Numbered from the stretch's first letter, positions 8,045 to 17,431 are shown. The stretch is 42,463 nucleotides of DNA from Nitrospirales bacterium (GCA_029261295.1 JAJDBP010000011.1:1-42463), one strand, 5' to 3'. The notes: generated by a model from the letters alone, not told the origin. Numbers and translations are program-made.

Positions 8045-9435
8045 CAGCCATCTCTCCCTATGACCTCATTGTGATCGGCAGTGGCCCGGCTGGGCAGAAA
8101 GCCGCCATTCAAGCTGCCAAATCCGGCAAACGCGTGGCTCTCATCGAACAAAACCGTGAAGTTGGTGGAGCATGTGTCTACCAAGGAACGATCCCCAGCA
8201 AAACATTACGGGAAAGCGCATTACAAATGGTGCAATTTCTCCAAGCCACCGATGTCTTTGAATTTCGTATGCGTGATGATGTGAAAATCGCCAATCTCAT
8301 GACACGTCTTGATAAAGTCGTTCGCGCACACGGGGCGTTCATGACCGAACAAATAGCTCGTAATGGGATCGAACGATTACATGGACGCGCTCAGTTTGTT
8401 TCGGATCGAGCCATACAAGTGCAAGGCCTGGATGGGACAACCAGAACGATCGAGGGAAATTATATCGTCATTGCGACAGGATCTCGTCCACGCGTTCCTG
8501 ATCATATGCCCATCGACCATGAACACATCTTGGATAGTGATTCTATTTTATCCTTGGTCTATTTGCCTAAATCGTTGACCGTGTTCGGAGGCGGAGTCAT
8601 TGCATGTGAATACGCCTCAATCTTTGCGCTCCTCGGGGTCCAGGTCACCATGATTGATACGGCTGATCGACCACTCAAATTTTTAGATCAGGAACTCACC
8701 GAACAATTTTGTCACGCTTTTGAACAAACGGGAGGGAATTATCGCGGACAATTAAAGATCCAATCTGCCCAATGGGACGGATATTCAAAAACCATGACAC
8801 GTTTAGAAAATGGGGAAGTCTTAGAGAGTGAAAAAATATTGGTAGCACTCGGGCGAGTGGCAAATATTGAACAGTTAAATATTCAAGCTGCTGGCCTGGA
8901 AGCCACGCCTCGAGGGCTTATCGCCGTGAATGCACATTGCCAAACAACGGTCCCACACATTTATGCCGTAGGCGATGTGATCGGCCCGCCCTCTTTGGCT
9001 TCTTGCTCAATGGAACAAGGACGTCGAGCCACCTGTCATGCGTTGGGCTTAGAATCCGGAGACGCCCCTGAGCATATTCCCATGGGCATTTACACAATTC
9101 CCGAGATGTCGAGTGTGGGACTCACCGAGCAGGATGCTGTAGAAAAATTTGGTGGGGCACTGGTTGGTCGGGCTCGATTTCATGAAATTGCCAGAGGACA
9201 AATTTCAGGAACGACGAATGGTCTCTTAAAAATGGTAGCTGATGCTCAGGGCAAAAAACTCCTTGGTGTGCATATTGTAGGAGAAGGTGCCACTGAACTC
9301 ATTCACATCGGACAAATGGGGCTGTTGCATAACATTGCAATCGACCGTTTTGTCGACAATATCTTTAACTTCCCAACCCTCGCCGAAGCCTACCGCGTCG
9401 CCGCCCTCGACATCGCCAAACAACGAAAAAAATAA
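8041..9435 (+). CDS. sthA: Soluble pyridine nucleotide transhydrogenase (Si-specific NAD(P)+ transhydrogenase)
   Basis: A cytoplasmic FAD enzyme that exchanges reducing power between NADPH and NAD+. 464 residues, the normal length. GSGPAG (13-18) binds FAD. The segment GGACVYQGTIPSK has Cys45 but Thr50 where disulfide reductases have the second cysteine, the SthA hallmark. A second Rossmann segment (VFGGGVIACEYASIFALLG) binds NAD(P); DVIGPPSLASCSMEQGR is the FAD GD motif region. The C-terminus (GATELIHIGQ, FNFPTLAEAYRVAALD) matches SthA and lacks the catalytic His-Glu pair of dihydrolipoamide dehydrogenase. Its start ATG overlaps the HDOD stop. A different SthA-like flavoprotein remains possible. 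Confidence 0.88.
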   Translation: MTAISPYDLIVIGSGPAGQKAAIQAAKSGKRVALIEQNREVGGACVYQGTIPSKTLRESALQMVQFLQATDVFEFRMRDDVKIANLMTRLDKVVRAHGAFMTEQIARNGIERLHGRAQFVSDRAIQVQGLDGTTRTIEGNYIVIATGSRPRVPDHMPIDHEHILDSDSILSLVYLPKSLTVFGGGVIACEYASIFALLGVQVTMIDTADRPLKFLDQELTEQFCHAFEQTGGNYRGQLKIQSAQWDGYSKTMTRLENGEVLESEKILVALGRVANIEQLNIQAAGLEATPRGLIAVNAHCQTTVPHIYAVGDVIGPPSLASCSMEQGRRATCHALGLESGDAPEHIPMGIYTIPEMSSVGLTEQDAVEKFGGALVGRARFHEIARGQISGTTNGLLKMVADAQGKKLLGVHIVGEGATELIHIGQMGLLHNIAIDRFVDNIFNFPTLAEAYRVAALDIAKQRKK

Positions 9436-9594
9436 CAGCGCTTTCCGAGAGTGCAATAGCTGCACTACGAGTGATGCATGATACTAGCTTTGGCTTCTTT
9501 TGCAGGAGAGAAAGGACTTCTTAAATGGAAATTCTTCGAACATAAGGACACGTGATGGAGAAAGGATAAGATATCGGAAGAAAAAACATACGAA

Positions 9595-10167
9595 TTAGAA
9601 CCCGTACCTGAGTTCAAGAAAATGAAGATCGACCCCACGGTTATTTGTCCCATAGATCGTGGCATCGGAAAAATGCTGGAACCTCCAGCCAACGGTGATC
9701 TTTTGCGGAAAATGATAACTCAATCCTCCATGACCCAGAATTTGCACAGGACCTCCAAAATCTTGATCGCCAAAGGTTTCATCGCCGACAAATACGGCCC
9801 CTGTCCCAATCTCAAAAGTAAGGTTCCAATCCCACTTCGTGATCCCGAGTCCCGGCCCTAATGATGCAATAAATCCTTTGTCACCAGCGGCCTTTAGGAC
9901 TCCCGCTGAGCCATACCACCGATACTGGACTTCCCATCCCCTGGGCCACTCCCAACTTCCAGGAAACCCAACAATAGCGACAACATCATATTGTTGAAAA
10001 TCTTCTTTCTCTCCTGGAGGAATTCCCCCTGGGTCTAAGTTAAGTCCTCCCCGAACCCCTAGCGAAATGATCTCTAACTTTTTTGGTTCTTGACTGTAAC
10101 TCTCAGGAGGTAAACAGAGAAGGGCCCCAAATGATAGGAGGACACAAAGTTTTGTAAGTTGAGACAT
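9595..10167 (-). CDS. PagL-like lipid A 3-O-deacylase / acyloxyacyl hydrolase family, outer membrane
   Basis: 190 residues from ATG 10167, chosen because AAAGGAA lies about 5 bp upstream and the protein then starts with a signal peptide (MSQLTKLCVLLSFGALLCLP, cut near SYS-Q). An upstream in-frame ATG at 10254 adds an unlikely leader. The mature part has the alternating hydrophobic pattern of a small beta barrel (YDVVAIVGF, GWEVQYRWYG, WNLTFEIGTGAVFVG). The C-terminal QHFSDATIYGTNNRGVDLH corresponds to the PagL motif with catalytic His and Ser, followed by a terminal Phe (LELRYGF), the usual outer-membrane ending. PagL removes the 3-O-linked acyl chain of lipid A and so alters surface properties. 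Confidence 0.82.
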   Translation of the reverse strand: MSQLTKLCVLLSFGALLCLPPESYSQEPKKLEIISLGVRGGLNLDPGGIPPGEKEDFQQYDVVAIVGFPGSWEWPRGWEVQYRWYGSAGVLKAAGDKGFIASLGPGLGITKWDWNLTFEIGTGAVFVGDETFGDQDFGGPVQILGHGGLSYHFPQKITVGWRFQHFSDATIYGTNNRGVDLHFLELRYGF

Positions 10168-10523
10168 AGAATTTCCTTTGCGCATTGATCTCTTCTGAGT
10201 TGCCATATCTAGATAGCTATAGGCTTCTGGCTCACACGCACCCACATTCGCCAATATTAATGTAGACCAATCATCGCAAGAGGGGAGTCAAGGCATGAGC
10301 AAAAACGAGAGGGAATATTGCGGAAGCGTCACCGTCCCTAAAACGTCTCGAGAGCCACAACGAACTTAGAAAGCGCAGCTCATCTAAGGTTGATTCTCAT
10401 CTACGGTACCATACATTTCAATCCAGACAAGAAAAATCTCAATACCTTCCACGGACGAACTCTGGAAAAGTCCTTTATTCTCGATACTGTTGCGATTGAA
10501 TCTCAAAGATTTCAAAAAGACGA
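10168..10523. other. Intergenic stretch between two minus-strand genes
   Basis: About 350 bp upstream of the PagL-like gene and downstream of the 186-residue unknown protein gene. No credible reading frame or terminator is visible. The promoter of the PagL-like gene should lie in 10190-10300, but I cannot point to clear hexamers. Confidence 0.4.
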
Positions 10524-11084
10524 TCAACCAATTCCTGGGGCCGTATCTTGATCACGTCGTTCTTTAAGAGATTCCTCATAGGCCTTTTCATCCTTTTCCA
10601 GGAATTGGCTTGCCTCAATCTCAAGAATCTCAACAGGAGTCAGGTACTTCAAGGCCGTGGCACCTAATATTTTCTGACTCGGCGTCCCTTTCATTTGAAT
10701 ATGGACCAACGCATCAGCACCCATTATTTGGGCTTTCTTGATTAACTCAAAATGAAGTTCGTCCCAATTAACTTTCGGCTTTTCCGAATCTTGCTCTACG
10801 TTGATTTCATCCATGGTCTCATAGGGAACCACCGGCTCTTCTTCAAGAATCTCAATATGTTTATCGGCATTAAGATTATCGCCGCGAATGGCAGTGTCCT
10901 CGACCGCAGGCTCCACCCGCGGGGCACGGGCAGTCTCAACATCAAAGCTTTTGAGCCGCATGGCGGCTAAAGCCGCTTCATGTTGATTGCTACTGTGGGA
11001 AAGCCGCTCAAGTTTACCCACACGATCCAGGGCCTCCTGAAGACTCATCCTGGCCCCATTTTTTCGAAGCATATTGACTGGCAT
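10524..11084 (-). CDS. Unknown cytoplasmic protein with a short YbjQ-like segment
   Basis: 186 residues, no signal peptide or membrane segment. The N-terminal third is helical (LQEALDRVGKLERLSHSSNQ), the middle (50-105) is acidic and probably disordered. Residues 113-150 (ELIKKAQIMGADALVHIQMK to ATALKYLTP) resemble the core of YbjQ/DUF74-like domains, where a helix with GADAV/GANAV precedes a strand and a GTAV strand. The similarity is by eye only. AGAGGAG about 8 bp upstream supports the start. Function unknown. Confidence 0.65.
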   Translation of the reverse strand: MPVNMLRKNGARMSLQEALDRVGKLERLSHSSNQHEAALAAMRLKSFDVETARAPRVEPAVEDTAIRGDNLNADKHIEILEEEPVVPYETMDEINVEQDSEKPKVNWDELHFELIKKAQIMGADALVHIQMKGTPSQKILGATALKYLTPVEILEIEASQFLEKDEKAYEESLKERRDQDTAPGIG

Positions 11085-11303
11085 ACAACCAACTCCTCTA
11101 GAAAATCCGCTTAAGCATCATCCCCTTTACTCTATGCCTTAGCAACACCTTCCGGTAGGGAAAGAAAAGAGGCGACGAAATATCTACCTGCTCAAGAATC
11201 AGCTTGTCAATTGATCTTTTGGTAACATTGGTTTTTCATTACGTCAAAATCCCCGTGGCTTTGATGACCTTCATATTCTGAGTGTAAAGGAAATCCCTAT
11301 TTT

Positions 11304-11321
11304 GACTCGAGAAGTCGAGTC
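11304..11321. repeat. Perfect 7-bp hairpin upstream of the caspase gene
   Basis: GACTCGA-GAAG-TCGAGTC at 11304-11321, about 50 bp before the caspase start. A four-base loop and no T-run make it more likely an operator or mRNA leader hairpin than a terminator. Confidence 0.4.
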
Positions 11322-11372
11322 GCATTAAAATTTTTTGTTCCTACAAACCACCTTATCTCCAGGAGCCCCAAA

Positions 11373-12647
11373 ATGCCCAGACCAATTTCACGACTCAAAG
11401 GTCAAAGTCTACAAATTATTTGGTGGACAATGGCATGCTTCATGTTGATAGAAGGTTGTGTGAACTTTTCCCCATCGCGTTCATACGAGAATACCCTGAT
11501 TAACTATGAAGCAGCCTCGGGATTATCGACAAATGGCCTTGCAGGACAAACTCTAACGATTCAAGCAAACCAGCCGTGGCAAAAATCAGGTATGCATGTT
11601 TCTCCAGGAAGTACCATTAAAATCCTTGCCATAGGAAAATGGAGCCAAGCTCCAGCCTTCAATGTCTGGAGCGGACCAGAAGGACTCGCCGGGACGGGAA
11701 AAGAAGTTCCATGGGTCAAGGCGAATGCACTCATGGGAAAAATTGGAACTGAAGGACACCCTTTTGAAGTGGGGCCTGAGCGTGAGCTTCGTGCCACCAG
11801 AGAAGGAGAACTGTATTTTACCATTAACGATCCCTTCGACTGGGTAAAAGATAACTCAGGATCAATGCAAGTGACCGTCTATTTGCAATCAGGGACAGGG
11901 GCTATGCCAAAAGATCAATCTCCAATACAGGTTCAAACCCCTACTCCCAAACGCACAATAGAACAGACCAAACGCACCGCCTTGATCATTGGAAATAGCC
12001 ACTACGAAATCGGCGAATTAAGAAACCCTCAGCACGATGCCCAAGACATTGCCCATACTCTCAAACAACAGGGCTTCGCTGTCACTCTTCAGCTCGATAG
12101 CACACAGGAGCAAATGGAAAAAGCTATCAGTGATTTCGGCAGAACACTCTATCAAGGAGGCGTGGGGCTGTTTTATTATGCCGGACATGGTGTCCAGGTA
12201 GATGGAGAGAATTACTTAATTCCAGTTGGAACATTCATCGAAAGTGAAAGCGATGTGCGCTATAAAGCCGTCAATGTGGGCCAAATTTTAGGAAAAATGG
12301 GCGAGGCGAGAAATGGACTCAACATCGTGATCTTGGATGCCTGCCGGGACAATCCCTTCTCTAGTGGGTTTCGATCGAGTACTCGTGGACTTGCCGTGGT
12401 TGGTAGTGTTACGGCCAAAGGCACTCTCATTGCCTACGCCACCAGTCCTGGCAAAGTCGCCAGTGACGGCGAAACTCGAAATGGGCTCTACACCAAACAT
12501 CTCTTGAAAAACATCCAAACCCCAGGGTTACCCGTCGAGCAGGTCTTTAAACGTGTGTTACAAGGAGTCGAACAAGAAACCAACGGCAAACAATCTCCAT
12601 GGACCTCCTCGTCTTTTTCCGGCGATTTTTATTTCGTAAAGGAATAG
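11373..12647 (+). CDS. Lipoprotein with LecA-like lectin domain and caspase (C14) domain
   Basis: 424 residues. The signal ends in the lipobox LIEGC (Cys29), so it should be membrane anchored outside the cytoplasm. Residues about 57-172 follow the PA-I galactophilic lectin (LecA) fold: VSPGSTIKILAIGKWSQ, NVWSGPEG, ALMGKIGTEGHPFEVG and INDPFDWVKDNSGSMQVTV. The last retains the ND...DNSG pattern that in LecA binds calcium and sugar. Residues about 200-424 are a peptidase C14/caspase domain: ALIIGNSHY, LRNPQHDAQDIAHTLKQQGF, catalytic His272 in YYAGHG and Cys324 in LDACRDNP, then ATSPGKVASDG. AGGAG (11361-11365) lies 7 bp before the ATG. Bacterial caspases cut after basic residues and act in stress and cell-death pathways; an extracytoplasmic, sugar-binding version is unusual. 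Confidence 0.87.
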   Translation: MPRPISRLKGQSLQIIWWTMACFMLIEGCVNFSPSRSYENTLINYEAASGLSTNGLAGQTLTIQANQPWQKSGMHVSPGSTIKILAIGKWSQAPAFNVWSGPEGLAGTGKEVPWVKANALMGKIGTEGHPFEVGPERELRATREGELYFTINDPFDWVKDNSGSMQVTVYLQSGTGAMPKDQSPIQVQTPTPKRTIEQTKRTALIIGNSHYEIGELRNPQHDAQDIAHTLKQQGFAVTLQLDSTQEQMEKAISDFGRTLYQGGVGLFYYAGHGVQVDGENYLIPVGTFIESESDVRYKAVNVGQILGKMGEARNGLNIVILDACRDNPFSSGFRSSTRGLAVVGSVTAKGTLIAYATSPGKVASDGETRNGLYTKHLLKNIQTPGLPVEQVFKRVLQGVEQETNGKQSPWTSSSFSGDFYFVKE

Positions 12648-12872
12648 TTAGTCTCTTATCACCTTTTTCCCAGTTCCCAATAATCCTCCCCATCCTTCAT
12701 GGCCTTGTTTCCCTTCAGCTTTTTGACCCCACTCTTTATGATAGTTTGGGCCTTTCATGAAATAATTGTGTACTGAACAGGATGATGTCTATAATTGATG
12801 GTGCTTTGAAGCCTTTTACATTCTGCAATTTATCATTATTTCAAAGCGAATGATTGATGGGAGGGTTGAAAA

Positions 12873-13220
12873 ATGGGGTTAGCGGATAATACCTGTGTCC
12901 CCTGTCGAGGCGGGGTTCCTTCACTAGAACCTGTGAAAATCCAAGAATTATTGAGCCAGCTAGAATCAGGGTGGATTCTCAATGACCAAGGACATATCGA
13001 ACGAACATATGAGTTTCCTAATTTTGCCGATGCCTTAGCGTTTACCAATAGAGTGGGAAATGTGGCAGAAATTGAGGGGCATCATCCTGATATATATTTG
13101 GCTTGGGGCAAATGCAAAGTAGAAGTTTGGACACATAAAATTCAAGGGCTGACCGAAAGTGATTTTTTTCTTGCCGCCAAAGCTGATCGTGCCTTTGCCG
13201 TTCCTCCTCTGAATTCGTAA
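12873..13220 (+). CDS. phhB: Pterin-4a-carbinolamine dehydratase
   Basis: 115 residues, the family size. The enzyme dehydrates 4a-hydroxytetrahydropterin, recycling the cofactor of aromatic amino-acid hydroxylases; homologues are also linked to molybdopterin metabolism. The signature EGHHP (68-72) with His70 and His71, the later WTH (His88) and GLTESDFFLAAKAD are all present. GGGAGG lies 7 bp upstream of ATG 12873. No amino-acid hydroxylase is in the window. Its stop is 6 bp before the radical SAM gene, so they very likely form an operon. Cys8 and Cys11 at the N-terminus (CVPC) are an extension also seen in some homologues. Confidence 0.9.
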   Translation: MGLADNTCVPCRGGVPSLEPVKIQELLSQLESGWILNDQGHIERTYEFPNFADALAFTNRVGNVAEIEGHHPDIYLAWGKCKVEVWTHKIQGLTESDFFLAAKADRAFAVPPLNS

Positions 13221-13226
13221 CAACTC

Positions 13227-15173
13227 ATGGCTACCAGTCCTCCCCTTATCCAACCCGCTTCTTTCGGAGCGAATCAGGTTGACCAAATTTCTCCTGACCC
13301 TACAGCCGATTTCAGCGCATTTGGGACAAGAGTCGCGCTAGTCACCATGCCGTTCTCGTATTCAAAGTTTCCCTCCATTCAATTGGGTACCCTTTCAGCC
13401 CTCCTAAAATCACAAGGAATCGGGGCCAAAACTTACCACTTCAATTTGCAATTTGCCCATAAAATCGGGGTGCCCCTCTATGAAATATTGTGCGAAAAGC
13501 GCGGCCTGTTTGGCGAGTGGCTCTTTTCAGCCCTCCTTTTCCGTGACAACCCTAAACATACCCAATATCCTCAGGTTTTCAAACCCATCTTTGAAGACAC
13601 CGCTCGCGAAGCTGGCTGCTCCATTGGCCATTTGGAAGAGATCGCTCGAACCATTGCTCCACAATTTTTAACGTCGATTCTGACCACCGTAGAGTGGGAT
13701 CAATACGACGTCGTAGGGTTTACCTCGACCTTTGATCAAAACGTCGCCAGCCTTTCCTTGGCCAAATTAATTAAAGATGTATATCCAGACATTCGCATTG
13801 TCTTTGGTGGGGCCAACTTTGATGGGGAGATGGGACTCGAACAATTTCGCGCGTTTTCTTGGATTGACTACGTGGTCAGTGGAGAGGGAGAGCACTCCTT
13901 TCCTCCTTTAGTCAAACAAATTTTGCTGAAACAGGAAACTGATATTCCCCCGGGAATTGCTCATCGAAAAGAAAACGAGATTTGCTTTACTCCCAATGAC
14001 GAGTTAGTCACGAAATTTGACCAGGCTCCACCACCAGATTACGACGACTACTTTGCCGATTTGAACGAATTAGACCGCCAGGGATCAACAGGACTTAATC
14101 GGATTTTGCTCTATGAAGGATCTCGAGGTTGTTGGTGGGGCGAGAAACATCATTGCACCTTTTGTGGGCTCAATGCACAAGCGATGGATTTTCGAGCCAA
14201 GTCTCCGACACAGGTTGCCTCCGAGCTGGAATATCTCTCAAGCCGATACGACACCAGTCGATTCCGATTGGTGGATAATATTATTGACATGAAATATGTA
14301 GACGGGTTGTTTGCCCAGTTTGCCGAACGGCACGTGGACCTTGATGTCTTCATGGAGACCAAAAGCAATCTGAATAAACGGCAAATAAAAACGTTAGCTC
14401 AGGGTGGAGTCAAATGCATGCAACCCGGGATTGAAAGCCTCAGCCAAGCGCAACTCAAGGAAATGGATAAGGGAGTCAGCCCCCTACAGAACCTTCAGTG
14501 TTTGAAGTGGAGCCAGTATTACAATATCGATCTGTCTTGGAATATCTTATTGGGTTTTCCTGGCGAAACGAATGACGATTACGAGCGTCAAATGAAATTA
14601 ATTCCTCGTTTACTTCATTTCCAGCCGCCAGAATCTACCTCAAAGTTATGGTTGGAGCGGTTCAGCCCTTATTTTAAATGGCCAGAACGATATGGCATTC
14701 GTCTCACTGGGCCTGGTCTCGCCTATGAATATGTCTACGATGCGCGAAAAGTGGATTTGAACAAAATCGCGTATGATTTTGAATATGACATTGATTGGAA
14801 GGTGGACCCTCGTGTTTACGAAGAATTTGTCCGCCTCGTTCAGGGGTGGAAAGAACGATATCACTCCCCGAACCGACCCTTTCTCTTTTTTTCAAAAGCT
14901 CTGAGCTATCTCACCGTGTACGATGGACGCGGGGTAAATCCAACCAGTGAACGATTTGACCAGCCATATGCCTTTATTCTGGAGTTTTGCAACGACCAGC
15001 CCAAGTCCTTTGAGCAAATTCGAAAAGGCCTTCAAGACCAACCACATGCTGATTCAGAGCAAGAAATACGACCACTCGCGGACCTTCTCACTACCCTTCA
15101 AAACAAACAATTGGTATATGAAGAAGGGGGCCGATATTTCACATTGGCCTTGCCAGTTAACCCACACCGTTAA
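13227..15173 (+). CDS. B12-dependent radical SAM enzyme, RiPP-maturation type (C-methyltransferase-like)
   Basis: 648 residues. The N-terminal part (about 35-235) is a cobalamin-binding-like domain: RVALVTMPF, QLGTLSALLKSQG, YDVVGFTSTFDQN, IRIVFGGANFDG, YVVSGEGE. The radical SAM part starts at YEGSRGCWWGEKHHC with Cys302, Cys310 and Cys313 for the 4Fe-4S cluster; the C-x7-C-x2-C spacing and the string CWWGEKHHCTFCGLN are those of the RiPP maturation radical SAM protein 1 family (TIGR03975-type). RLVDNIIDMKYV and WNILLGFPGET are further family motifs. These enzymes methylate or otherwise modify precursor peptides. It follows the pterin dehydratase by 6 bp. No precursor peptide gene is evident nearby, so substrate and product are open. 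Confidence 0.88.
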   Translation: MATSPPLIQPASFGANQVDQISPDPTADFSAFGTRVALVTMPFSYSKFPSIQLGTLSALLKSQGIGAKTYHFNLQFAHKIGVPLYEILCEKRGLFGEWLFSALLFRDNPKHTQYPQVFKPIFEDTAREAGCSIGHLEEIARTIAPQFLTSILTTVEWDQYDVVGFTSTFDQNVASLSLAKLIKDVYPDIRIVFGGANFDGEMGLEQFRAFSWIDYVVSGEGEHSFPPLVKQILLKQETDIPPGIAHRKENEICFTPNDELVTKFDQAPPPDYDDYFADLNELDRQGSTGLNRILLYEGSRGCWWGEKHHCTFCGLNAQAMDFRAKSPTQVASELEYLSSRYDTSRFRLVDNIIDMKYVDGLFAQFAERHVDLDVFMETKSNLNKRQIKTLAQGGVKCMQPGIESLSQAQLKEMDKGVSPLQNLQCLKWSQYYNIDLSWNILLGFPGETNDDYERQMKLIPRLLHFQPPESTSKLWLERFSPYFKWPERYGIRLTGPGLAYEYVYDARKVDLNKIAYDFEYDIDWKVDPRVYEEFVRLVQGWKERYHSPNRPFLFFSKALSYLTVYDGRGVNPTSERFDQPYAFILEFCNDQPKSFEQIRKGLQDQPHADSEQEIRPLADLLTTLQNKQLVYEEGGRYFTLALPVNPHR

Positions 15174-15418
15174 TTAATTTTTCCACCATTTTCAGTCATA
15201 CCGTGTTCCAAAATTTTAAGGCTATTATGTAACTGAGATAGAATGAGGCACCTACCCTCCCAGACACCCTCGAATTCTTAAAAAGACTTGATTGACATCC
15301 TTTGGGTCTATGGGTAGCCTATCAAGATATGCAAAGATCTGCCGAAAAGTAGTAGAATATGCTTTACTTAAGAAGAACCGCACACAGTTCTTCATCGCTT
15401 TCATAATTACGGAACTTC

Positions 15419-17431
15419 ATGCCCTTCCCTCAATATCTCTTAGCCGGAAGTTTTATCCTGGGCATAAGTGCCCTGAGCCCGGTTCCAGTATGGTCAGATA
15501 GCACGGCTCCCCTTCCAAAAATTTCTTCTGAATCCCTGACCGTTAATTACTCATTGGCTATTGGAAGTAGCCATCCCCATCTTCCATTGGATACGCCATT
15601 CCGTTTACTGAATACAAAGGGTGACTCCAAAAAATCAGCAATATTTCACCATGCTTTAAATGCGCAATCATCTAGTGCTAGCAGTGAAAGTTTTCAAGAA
15701 AAATCTCCCCCACAGGACTCTGTTATCATTATTGACGAAGAGGTTCCCTCATATATTGTTCATGAGCCTGCCTTCCGGCATCGAGAGGGCAAGAACCAAG
15801 ATGAGGCCCAGGCCACGCCTCCAGCTCTTGAGGAGCAACAAGTCAAAGACCAAGACATTCCTGATATAGCCCACGGCTATACCTACTCTTTTGTCGCCCC
15901 AACACTCCTACATAGGCACCCTATTGAATTTGATCGCTTCCCTTCCATTGCTCGCTTTGATTGGGCAACGCTAGAACAGACCCAACAGCTTGCCCTCTGG
16001 GAACAATCGGTAAATATTTCTTTACCCTGGTCAACAGAAAAATCTCTCACCAGGCCATCCAAGGCTCCTACATATTTCGCCCGCTTTGTCGATACCTTGG
16101 GCACTCGTTCTGAAGCGACAGATACAGCCTATTCCTCAGAATATGGGACAATCCCTCTAATCATCAATGATGCTGTGGCCAAAAATTTACGGTATTTCCA
16201 AGATGGCATTACTGATCGGTTTCAATCCTATTTAGACCGTTTTCACCACTATAAAGAAATTGTTGAGCCCATTTTTAAGGAATTTGGTCTGCCCACTGAT
16301 CTGATGTATCTGTCCCTTGTAGAGTCTGGGTTCAACCCTCGAGCATTTTCCCGGGCACGTGCCTCTGGCCCTTGGCAATTTATGAAAGCCACCGGCCGCA
16401 TGTATAAGCTCAATGTGAGCTGGTATGTCGATGAACGACGAGATCCCATAAAATCGACCGTCGCGGCAGCCCATCATCTTCGTGATCTCTATGATCGGTT
16501 TGGATCGTGGCCGCTCGCTCTCGCCGCCTATAATGCGGGCAGCGGAAAAGTATCTCGAGCCATTCGAAAGACCCGATCGCGAGATTTTTGGAAAATTCGG
16601 CGAACTTGGTATATTCGACGGGAAACCAAAGACTATGTCCCCCGCTTCATTGCAGCTACACTCATTGCCAAAAATCCTACCGCTTATGGGTTTCTTCTTC
16701 CAGACGGGGATCGGCATGAATTCGAAGAAATCTTAATTTCAAAACCCGTACAACTGGCTTCTATTACAAAACAAACTGGAATTTCGCTGGAGGAGCTCAA
16801 ACGATTAAATCCTGAACTCCGCCGTAATATCGTTCCACGAACCAAGGGACCAGGGTACCATCTGAAAGTCCCGGTGGGGATGGCCTCATTAATTGCGGCA
16901 CAGCAAGCAACCTTTCCAGTCTGGACCCAACCCCCTCCGCCGCCTACCCAGTGGTACCGGGTACGGAGAGGGGATAGCCTATCTGTGGTGGCACGTCGCT
17001 TTCGCATGAAAGTTCGCCAACTCAAGGCCATGAATAATTTATCCAGCAATCTGATTCGAGTCGGTGCACGACTACGCGTGCGTGGGGGAGATGAAGATTA
17101 TGCTGATGATCAAATAATCCGATATCGGGTTCGGTATGGAGATTCCTTGGGGAAAATTGCCAATCGATTTGGAACCTCGATCAGACAACTTAAAAAGCTC
17201 AACAAACTCTCAACGCATTTAATTTATCCGGGAGATCGTTTACGAGTCAGAGGGACGCCGCCAACGAAAAAGTCTCCAACAGGAGATTCGAAATGGTACC
17301 GAGTGCAACGTGGCGATAGTTTGTGGAGCATTGCTCAGCAGTTCAGGGTGAGCGTGCGAGATTTGCGATCACTGAACAATTTATCTTCCAGCATTATTCG
17401 GGCTGGACATATGTTAATGGTGAGCCAGTAA
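15419..17431 (+). CDS. mltD: Membrane-bound lytic murein transglycosylase D-like, SLT plus LysM repeats
   Basis: 670 residues. A signal peptide (MPFPQYLLAGSFILGISALS) leads to a long, poorly conserved region (30-240). The transglycosylase SLT domain spans about 285-410: LPTDLMYLSLVESGFNPRAF with catalytic Glu302, then SGPWQFMKATG, WPLALAAYNAGSGKV. It cleaves the MurNAc-GlcNAc bond to 1,6-anhydro products. A degenerate LysM (about 445-490) precedes three good LysM repeats near 514-560, 572-618 and 625-670, each opening WYRVRRGDSL or similar; they bind peptidoglycan. The signal lacks a lipobox cysteine, unlike E. coli MltD, so it may be soluble in the periplasm. The ribosome site is weak. Confidence 0.9.
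   Translation: MPFPQYLLAGSFILGISALSPVPVWSDSTAPLPKISSESLTVNYSLAIGSSHPHLPLDTPFRLLNTKGDSKKSAIFHHALNAQSSSASSESFQEKSPPQDSVIIIDEEVPSYIVHEPAFRHREGKNQDEAQATPPALEEQQVKDQDIPDIAHGYTYSFVAPTLLHRHPIEFDRFPSIARFDWATLEQTQQLALWEQSVNISLPWSTEKSLTRPSKAPTYFARFVDTLGTRSEATDTAYSSEYGTIPLIINDAVAKNLRYFQDGITDRFQSYLDRFHHYKEIVEPIFKEFGLPTDLMYLSLVESGFNPRAFSRARASGPWQFMKATGRMYKLNVSWYVDERRDPIKSTVAAAHHLRDLYDRFGSWPLALAAYNAGSGKVSRAIRKTRSRDFWKIRRTWYIRRETKDYVPRFIAATLIAKNPTAYGFLLPDGDRHEFEEILISKPVQLASITKQTGISLEELKRLNPELRRNIVPRTKGPGYHLKVPVGMASLIAAQQATFPVWTQPPPPPTQWYRVRRGDSLSVVARRFRMKVRQLKAMNNLSSNLIRVGARLRVRGGDEDYADDQIIRYRVRYGDSLGKIANRFGTSIRQLKKLNKLSTHLIYPGDRLRVRGTPPTKKSPTGDSKWYRVQRGDSLWSIAQQFRVSVRDLRSLNNLSSSIIRAGHMLMVSQ

Noticed and set aside
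9450-9466. Hairpin AGTGCA-ATAGC-TGCACT after sthA
   Set aside because: Six pairs with no T-run; not a convincing terminator.
12648-12872. Possible RiPP precursor upstream of the dehydratase/radical SAM pair
   Set aside because: No small frame with a start, ribosome site and leader-like sequence was seen there or in 15174-15418.
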